Shown: positions 58,203-64,000 of the stretch, in pieces
Layout of the letters: each line of letters opens with the position of its first letter
Numbering within the stretch: the first letter of the stretch is position 1
Notes under the pieces: model-generated
What the model was told of the DNA's origin: nothing
Database searches by the model: none
The model's input: only the letters and a program-made list of their open reading frames with translations
Source: a bacterium 1XD21-13
GTDB taxonomy: Bacteria; Bacillota; Clostridia; Lachnospirales; Lachnospiraceae
Direction: 5' to 3'
DNA: 64,000 nucleotides
Assembly: GCA_009917555.1 (NCBI GenBank)
Contig: QZDX01000015.1
Coordinates: 1 to 64,000, forward strand
Made by a program: the position numbers and the translations under genes

Positions 58203-60383
58203 TTATACAATCCTTTTAAACTTTTTCTCAATCTCCTGCTTTGTCATGGAAATGATAGTGGGCCGTCCATGAGGGCAGTTGTAGGGATTCTCCAGGTGCA
58301 GAAGCTCCTCAATCAGCGCCTTTGCCTCCGCCATGCTTAAGCGCTGGCTTCCTTTTACGGCCGCTTTGCAGGACATGGAGGCAATCTTTTCCAAAATCAG
58401 CGTGGAATCTTTGCTGCCAGCATTCTCCAAGCCGTCCAGGATCTCTAAGAACAGCTCTCTCTCCGCAATCCCAAAGAGCTCTCCCGGCACCGCACTGACC
58501 GCATACTCCTTGCCCCCGAACGGCTCGATCTCAAAGCCCATTTCTGCAAAATAGTGCAGATACTCATTTAACCGGCCGGCCTCCTGCATGGTCAGGGTCA
58601 GAATCAGCGGAGGGCTCACCATCTGGGAGGTAATCTCCTTGTTTTCCAGGCTCTTGAGGGTGCGCTCATAGAGGACCTTCTCGTGGGCGGCGTGCTGATC
58701 GATCATGTAGAATTTATCCTCAAACTGCACCAGCCAGTAGGTCTCAAAGAGCTGGCCAATGATCCGTATCTCGGATTTGGTCTCCGGGTTTAGAAGCTTG
58801 TGGTCGAAAAGCTCAAGCTGTTCCGGCTCTGGCTTTACATCTGCCTGTTTTTCATCCTTGTTATCAGTGCTTCTCTTTAAAGGAAATGTATCCCTGGAAT
58901 CGAGCACTTCCTTTTCCCGGGTTGTTGCAGCGCCGTAGCCTCCGTTTTCTCGGATCACCTCCGCCCCTGCCAACGCTTCTAATTCCTCATTGGAATAAAT
59001 TTTCTCATGGTTCTCTGTCTTGGCAGCTTTCTGTTCTTCTTTCTCCTGGAATTCCTTTGTCACACGTTCACGCATCTGTGCCAGGAAATATTCCAGGTTG
59101 CGCTCTTGTGGACTTTTTGGCTGGCTTTGTGTCTGCTTTTCTGTCTGCCCCGCTTTCGCTTCAAAAGGAGCGGATTTTGAAAGGGCTTCCGGCATTGCGC
59201 TTGACGCCTTTACTGACTGTTCCACCGTTCCACCCGGCGCTTTCGGAAGTTCTCCGGCTGCTTCGCCTGACGCCCGCCCCGGCTCTTTGACTGCTCCCGT
59301 ACCTCCCAGCCAGCCCGGAACAGCCGCCTGTTCTTTTCGCATCGTTCCTTTCTTTTCCTGTTCCTCCTCCGTAAGCTTTACCTCCGGAATCAGCTCCCGC
59401 CTGGTAAGCCCCTCCCGAACCGTCCTTTGAATCAGGCGATACAACTCCTCCTGGTTGGAAAAGCGCAGCTCCATCTTCGTAGGATGCACATTTACGTCCA
59501 GAAGCTCCCCGTCCATAGCAATGTGAAGCACCGTAAAGGGATATTTGTGCTGCATCATAAAGGTCCGATAGGCATCCTCAATGCCTTTGGCGATAAGGGA
59601 GCTCTTGATATATCTGCCGTTGATAAAATACGTCTCAAATCCACGGTTTCCCCTGGAAATCACCGGCTTTCCGATATATCCCGTAATCTGCACCGGTCCC
59701 TCCGCCTCATCAATCTCCACCACATTTGCCGCCGTGTCCCTACCGTAAATATGGTAAATCACATCCTTGAGATTGTGATTGCCGGAGGTGTGAAGCTTGG
59801 TCTGCCCGTTGTTGATAAACTGAAAGGAAATCTCCGGGTGGGACAGGGCCATCCGCTCCATAAGGTCGCTGATATAGCCGGCCTCCGTCATAGGCGTCTT
59901 GAGAAACTTCTTCCTTGGGGGAGTATTGTAAAAAATATTCCGGATGAGAAAGGTTGTCCCCTCCGGCGCCGCCGTCTCCTCCAGCTTCTTCTCCACGCCG
60001 CCCTCAATGCAGTAGCGGATTCCGACGCCCGCCTCCCGTGTCTTGGTAATCAGCTCCACCATGGCAATGGCCGCAATACTGGACAGAGCCTCCCCCCGAA
60101 ATCCAAGGGAGGATACGGAAAATAAGTCCTCTACTCTCTGTATCTTGCTGGTAGCATGGGGCAGAAAGGCCGTAGGCACCTGCTCCCTCTCAATGCCGCT
60201 TCCGTTGTCCGTCACACGGATAAAAGAAATTCCCCCGTCCCGGATCTCCACAGCCACAGCAGTGGCTCCGGCGTCAATGGCATTTTCCACAAGCTCCTTT
60301 ACCACAGAGGAGGGCCGCTCAATCACCTCGCCTGCTGCAATTTTATCAATGGTCTGCTTATCCAGCACTGCTATTTTTCCCAT
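58203..60383 (-). CDS. mutL: DNA mismatch repair protein MutL
   Basis: A 726-residue MutL. The GHKL ATPase domain is N-terminal (ELVENAIDAGAT; VTDNGSGIE; LGFRGEALSSI). A disordered linker spans about 335-535. The C-terminal endonuclease motif DQHAAHEKVLYE is at 562-573, so this is the nicking type of MutL found in bacteria without MutH. QLELF at 522-526 resembles a sliding-clamp-binding motif. It follows mutS after 53 bases. Confidence 0.97.
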   Translation of the reverse strand: MGKIAVLDKQTIDKIAAGEVIERPSSVVKELVENAIDAGATAVAVEIRDGGISFIRVTDNGSGIEREQVPTAFLPHATSKIQRVEDLFSVSSLGFRGEALSSIAAIAMVELITKTREAGVGIRYCIEGGVEKKLEETAAPEGTTFLIRNIFYNTPPRKKFLKTPMTEAGYISDLMERMALSHPEISFQFINNGQTKLHTSGNHNLKDVIYHIYGRDTAANVVEIDEAEGPVQITGYIGKPVISRGNRGFETYFINGRYIKSSLIAKGIEDAYRTFMMQHKYPFTVLHIAMDGELLDVNVHPTKMELRFSNQEELYRLIQRTVREGLTRRELIPEVKLTEEEQEKKGTMRKEQAAVPGWLGGTGAVKEPGRASGEAAGELPKAPGGTVEQSVKASSAMPEALSKSAPFEAKAGQTEKQTQSQPKSPQERNLEYFLAQMRERVTKEFQEKEEQKAAKTENHEKIYSNEELEALAGAEVIRENGGYGAATTREKEVLDSRDTFPLKRSTDNKDEKQADVKPEPEQLELFDHKLLNPETKSEIRIIGQLFETYWLVQFEDKFYMIDQHAAHEKVLYERTLKSLENKEITSQMVSPPLILTLTMQEAGRLNEYLHYFAEMGFEIEPFGGKEYAVSAVPGELFGIAERELFLEILDGLENAGSKDSTLILEKIASMSCKAAVKGSQRLSMAEAKALIEELLHLENPYNCPHGRPTIISMTKQEIEKKFKRIV

Positions 60384-60436
60384 ATCTGCTTCCCGCTCCT
60401 GATGCTTTCTTCTTTTGGATCTTCACTATGGATACT

Positions 60437-63037
60437 TTACCACCGATTCTTAATCTTATTCTGCAGCCGGTACATGGTGTTAAGGGCATCCAAAGGCGTC
60501 ATATTGCTCAGATCCAGCTCCCGGATCTCTGTGATAATATCATCATCCTTTACGGTATCAAAGAGGGAGATCTGCTCCATCTCCATTTCCACGGGAGCCG
60601 CCTTGGGCTTTAAGGAAATGTCCGCCTGAATCAGGTCCTCCACCAGCTCCTTAGCCCTGGCAATCACCGGCTCCGGCACGCCCGCCAGCTTAGCCACCTG
60701 AATTCCGTAGCTCTTGTCTGCACCGCCCTTAATAATCTTCCGCAAAAATACAATGTCATCGCCCTTTTCTTTCACGGCAATGCAGTAATTGTTCACTCCC
60801 GCAAGGGAACCCTCCAGCTCCGTCAGCTCATGGTAGTGAGTGGCAAACAGGGTCTTGGCCCCCAGAATCCTCGGATTGCTGATATACTCAATCACCGCCC
60901 AGGCAATGGCCAGACCGTCAAAGGTACTGGTTCCCCGGCCGATCTCGTCCAGAATCAAAAGACTGCTGGCCGTGGCATTTCGCAGGATATTGGCCACCTC
61001 GGTCATTTCCACCATAAAGGTACTCTGGCCGGAGGCCAGATCGTCCGAGGCTCCCACACGGGTGAAAATCCGGTCCACAATGCCAATCCTCGCACTGTCC
61101 GCCGGCACAAAGCTTCCCACCTGGGCCATCAGCACAATCAATGCCGTCTGGCGCATGTAGGTGGACTTTCCGGCCATATTGGGGCCTGTGATAACGGAAA
61201 TCCGCCTGCTGCCGTTGTCCAGGTAGGTGTCGTTGGGAATGAACATGTCATTCTCAATCATTTTCTCCACCACCGGATGGCGGCCGCCCTTGATATCAAT
61301 GATGCCCTTGTCATTCATTTTCGGACGCACAAACCCATTGCGCTCCGCCACAAATGCCAGGGAAGCAAACACATCTATAAGCGCCACAGCCTTGGCTGTT
61401 TTTTGAATCCGCAGCACCTCTGCGGCAATGGTCTCCCGAAGCTCCACGAAGAGGCTGTATTCCAGGGCGGTAAGCTTCTCCTCCGCTCCCAGAATGGTAT
61501 CCTCCAGCTCCTTAAGCTCCGGCGTAATGTAGCGCTCCGCATTGGTCAGCGTCTGCTTACGCATATAGTAATCAGGCACCATATCCTTGTAGGAATTGGT
61601 CACCTCCAGATAATAGCCAAATACCTTATTATACTTAATTTTCAGATTCTTAATGCCTGTTTTCTCCCGCTCGTCCGCCTCCACCTTTGCAAGCCAGCTC
61701 TTCCCCTCGGTCTTGGCCCGCCGATAGCGATCCACCTCCTCGTTACAGCCGTCCCGGATAATATCCCCGTCCCTGACGGAAATAGGCGGGTCCTCCCGAA
61801 TGGTACCCGCAATCATGGACTGCAGATCGGAAAGAACATCCAGTTCTTCACAGAGCGTCCGAAGAAGCGGCGACTGAAAATCCTCCATCAATGTCTTGAT
61901 GTGAGGCAGCATTTCCAGGGAGGAGCAAAAAGCGGTCAAATCTCTGGGATTGGCCGTCTGGTAGCTGATGCGTCCAATCAGACGCTCCAAATCGTAAATG
62001 GGATTTAAGTATTCTCTCAGCTCTTCTCTTGTAATCACATGGGCATTCAGCTCCGCAATGGCTTCATGGCGTTTTTCGATCTCACTGCGGTCAATCAAGG
62101 GCTGCTCAACCATAGCCCGCAGAGTTCTTGCCCCCATAGCCGTCTTGGTCTTATCCAGCACCCACAAAAGGGAGCCCCGCTTCTGCTTTTCCCTCAAGGT
62201 CTCCACCAGCTCCAGATTTCTCCGGCTGGAGCTGTCAATAATCATATATTTTCCAATCGTGTAGGGCTGCAGACGGGTCATATGGGACAGAGAGGTTTTC
62301 TGGGTCTCATAGAGGTATTTGAGAAGCGCCCCTGCCGCAATGGTTCCACAGCTTAAATCCTTTAAGCCAAGGCCCGTCAGATCCGATACCTGAAAATGCT
62401 CCAGAAGCGTCCGCTTGCACAGCTCGTCGTCAAAATACCAGGATTCCAGAGGATACAGGGCAATATTCAGCCTAAACCGCAGATCATCAAGATCCATGCC
62501 GCTCATGGTAAATGGCTCATTACACACAATCTCCGAGGGCGCAAACTTATGAATCTCATCCAAAAGCTTCCTCTGGGAATCCACCTCCGTCACCAGATAG
62601 TCTCCTGTGGTAATATCTGCCGTAGAAATGCCGTAGCGATCCGACAGGTATACAATGCACATGAGGTAATTGTTCCGTGTTTCATCCACTGTGCTTAAAT
62701 TGGTTCCGGGCGTTACAATCCGCACCACGTCACGGGCCACCAGGCCCTTTGCTGTCTTTGGGTCCTCTATCTGTTCACAGATGGCTACCTTGTAGCCTTT
62801 TTGGACCAGGCGGTTTAGATATCCCTCCACAGCATGATAAGGAACGCCGCACATGGGTGCACGTTCCTCCAGTCCGCAGCTCTTTCCGGTCAGGGTCAGT
62901 TCAAGCTCCCGTGACACGGTGATTGCGTCATCAAAAAACATTTCATAAAAATCGCCTAAGCGATAAAATAAAATGCAGTCCTTGTACTGCTCCTTTGTCT
63001 TCAGGTACTGCTGCATCATGGGTGTCATTTCCGCCAT
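60437..63037 (-). CDS. mutS: DNA mismatch repair protein MutS
   Basis: An 866-residue MutS. The mismatch-reading Phe-x-Glu is in FYRLGDFYEMFFDDA (residues about 24-38); Walker A is ITGPNMAGKSTYMRQTA, with later LILDEIGRGTST and the ATHYHEL signature. QISLF near the C-terminus resembles a clamp-binding motif. The start is the ATG at 63037, with AGGAG 7 bases upstream; the longer frame runs into the fold-back repeat. Confidence 0.97.
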   Translation of the reverse strand: MAEMTPMMQQYLKTKEQYKDCILFYRLGDFYEMFFDDAITVSRELELTLTGKSCGLEERAPMCGVPYHAVEGYLNRLVQKGYKVAICEQIEDPKTAKGLVARDVVRIVTPGTNLSTVDETRNNYLMCIVYLSDRYGISTADITTGDYLVTEVDSQRKLLDEIHKFAPSEIVCNEPFTMSGMDLDDLRFRLNIALYPLESWYFDDELCKRTLLEHFQVSDLTGLGLKDLSCGTIAAGALLKYLYETQKTSLSHMTRLQPYTIGKYMIIDSSSRRNLELVETLREKQKRGSLLWVLDKTKTAMGARTLRAMVEQPLIDRSEIEKRHEAIAELNAHVITREELREYLNPIYDLERLIGRISYQTANPRDLTAFCSSLEMLPHIKTLMEDFQSPLLRTLCEELDVLSDLQSMIAGTIREDPPISVRDGDIIRDGCNEEVDRYRRAKTEGKSWLAKVEADEREKTGIKNLKIKYNKVFGYYLEVTNSYKDMVPDYYMRKQTLTNAERYITPELKELEDTILGAEEKLTALEYSLFVELRETIAAEVLRIQKTAKAVALIDVFASLAFVAERNGFVRPKMNDKGIIDIKGGRHPVVEKMIENDMFIPNDTYLDNGSRRISVITGPNMAGKSTYMRQTALIVLMAQVGSFVPADSARIGIVDRIFTRVGASDDLASGQSTFMVEMTEVANILRNATASSLLILDEIGRGTSTFDGLAIAWAVIEYISNPRILGAKTLFATHYHELTELEGSLAGVNNYCIAVKEKGDDIVFLRKIIKGGADKSYGIQVAKLAGVPEPVIARAKELVEDLIQADISLKPKAAPVEMEMEQISLFDTVKDDDIITEIRELDLSNMTPLDALNTMYRLQNKIKNRW

Positions 63038-63054
63038 GATTCTTCTCCTATTCC

Positions 63055-63161
63055 AGTTCCGCAATACCCTTGCCAGTACGCAATTAGGAGAGAACAATTT
63101 CCGGCCAGAAAAACATCTGTCCGTAAATCGTTCTGGGTACTGACAAGGGAACTGCTGTTTT
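63055..63161. repeat. Fold-back repeat family, copy III
   Basis: Outer stem CCCTTGCCAGTAC (63067-63079) with GTACTGACAAGGG (63137-63149), one mismatch. Middle stem AGAACAATTT (63091-63100) with AAATCGTTCT (63125-63134), one mismatch. Inner stem CAGA (63106-63109) with TCTG (63116-63119), where copies I and II have CACA with TGTG. It ends at the pyk stop codon. Confidence 0.75.
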
Positions 63162-64000
63162 TAATGATTGCTGGACACGGCTCCGCTCTCTGCATCCACG
63201 GCAACCACCGCACCGCTTTTCAAGATGTCTACGGCGTTTTCCGCTCCCACTATCACAGGTATATCCAGGGTCAGACCGACAATCGCTCCGTGGGAATTGC
63301 TTCCCCCCTGCTCGGTTACCAGGGCCAGGGCGGTTTTCAGCTCCGGCAGCATCTCGTTGGTGGTCTCCGGCACAACGACAATATCCCCGGCATGATAATT
63401 TTTCTTTAACTCCTCCACATCTCTTGCTACACACAGAGGGCCGCACGCCTTTTTCCGGGTAATTCCCTGTCCCGTAACGAGAATCTGGCCTGCCACCTGT
63501 ACCTTAATAAGATTCGTGGTTCCGGTTATGCCAAGGGGAACGCCTGCCGTCAGCACAGTCAAGTCGCCTCTCATAACCAGTCCTGCCCTCTCTGCAGCCT
63601 CCACCGCATGATTGAACAGTTCCTCCGCATTGTCCTCCCGTTCCAGAAGCAGCGGCTCCACGCCCCAGTACAGGTTCAGCTGGCGGCACACGTAATCGTC
63701 CATACAGCAGCCAATGATGGTGCAACTTGGGCGGTAACGGGAAATCATGCCAACGGTTCTTCCTGATTTTGACACGGTAATAATAGCCGCCGCTTTCAGA
63801 TCCGCAGCCGTGGTGCAAGTAGCGTGGGACACGGCATTGGTAATATCCGGCTTATCCATAATATTTCTCCGCTTAAAGCGGTAATCGTAATCAATATCCT
63901 CCTCGGTGCGTACGGCGATCCGGTCCATGGTCTTTACCGCCTCCACCGGATACTGGCCGGAAGCTGTCTCGCCGGAGAGCATAATAGCCCCTGTGCCCTG
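63161..64000 (-). CDS. pyk: Pyruvate kinase, C-terminal part (runs off the window)
   Basis: The last 279 residues of pyruvate kinase, entering from the right edge. The end of the barrel domain is visible (TGAIMLSGETASGQYPVEAV), then the allosteric C-domain (AVSHATCTTAADLKAAAIIT), and finally an extra domain of the PEP-utilising mobile type (GGSNSHGAIVGLTLDIPVIV), which occurs in the longer pyruvate kinases of Firmicutes. The enzyme converts phosphoenolpyruvate and ADP to pyruvate and ATP. The start is outside the window, so the full length is not known. Confidence 0.95.
   Translation of the reverse strand, partial: QGTGAIMLSGETASGQYPVEAVKTMDRIAVRTEEDIDYDYRFKRRNIMDKPDITNAVSHATCTTAADLKAAAIITVSKSGRTVGMISRYRPSCTIIGCCMDDYVCRQLNLYWGVEPLLLEREDNAEELFNHAVEAAERAGLVMRGDLTVLTAGVPLGITGTTNLIKVQVAGQILVTGQGITRKKACGPLCVARDVEELKKNYHAGDIVVVPETTNEMLPELKTALALVTEQGGSNSHGAIVGLTLDIPVIVGAENAVDILKSGAVVAVDAESGAVSSNH

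Noticed and set aside
60830-62008. 392-codon plus-strand frame inside mutS
   Set aside because: Antisense to a highly conserved gene; the open frame follows from codon bias in mutS.

Overview
The window looks like chromosome from an anaerobic, Gram-positive, rod-shaped member of the Clostridia, most likely Lachnospiraceae. That placement is an inference. It rests on the combination of a GGGtGRT/Fe-S scaffold pair, a PFL-family protein with its ACT partner, the order mgsA-rodA-minE-minD-minC-PBP2-mreD-mreC-mreB, a sepF/ylmH/yggS group, DUF4321 and DUF6472 proteins, and strong AGGAGG-type ribosome binding sites almost everywhere. From about 5 kb onward nearly every gene is on the minus strand; the exceptions are tmcAL, an AraC regulator and two helix-turn-helix regulators, one with a membrane partner gene.

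Layout. Bases 1-4.98 kb are the eroded end of an integrative conjugative element: a cut-down serine recombinase, a VirD4/PcfC coupling protein cut after its Walker A region, PcfB, ArdA antirestriction protein, a DUF4406 protein and a ParB-like protein, followed by an IS200/IS605 remnant. Three copies of a near-palindrome (GGGACA-3 nt-TGTCTC) lie in this segment only. Bases 5-9.5 kb carry the GGGtGRT protein with an Fe-S scaffold protein, an FAD-dependent oxidoreductase, and a membrane-anchored HTH regulator. Bases 9.8-22.9 kb hold housekeeping genes: TraX-like protein, a left-handed beta-helix protein, topB, an rluA-type gene, tmcAL, a HAD phosphatase, the PFL/ACT pair, a WalJ-like hydrolase, coaE, polA and a zinc-finger membrane protein. 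Bases 23.2-33.4 kb form an L-rhamnose locus: aldolase, isomerase, kinase and a four-gene ABC importer, with a divergent AraC regulator and paired direct repeats between them.

Bases 33.9-40.1 kb contain tRNA-Leu(CAA) and a cell-division and translation group (rluD, lspA, aroB, ylmH, sepF, yggS, an HlyD-like protein). Bases 40.2-50.7 kb contain a small P-loop protein, mgsA and the complete Min and Mre systems with RodA and an unusually long PBP2, then radC and DUF4321. Bases 50.9-64 kb contain two flavoproteins, a methionine gamma-lyase-family protein, miaA, an HTH/membrane pair, a phosphoesterase, DUF6472, mutL, mutS and the 3' end of pyruvate kinase.

I did not find a clear new multi-gene system. 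The most interesting unexplained material lies between genes: (a) a roughly 100-nt fold-back repeat in three copies whose stems differ in sequence but keep pairing; (b) a 27-nt hairpin repeat in three copies; (c) a 28-nt repeat in three copies; (d) a 27-bp perfect inverted repeat at 9725-9807; (e) a nested hairpin followed by a T-run upstream of the 6926-8326 flavoprotein; and (f) the candidate ParB sites in the conjugative remnant.
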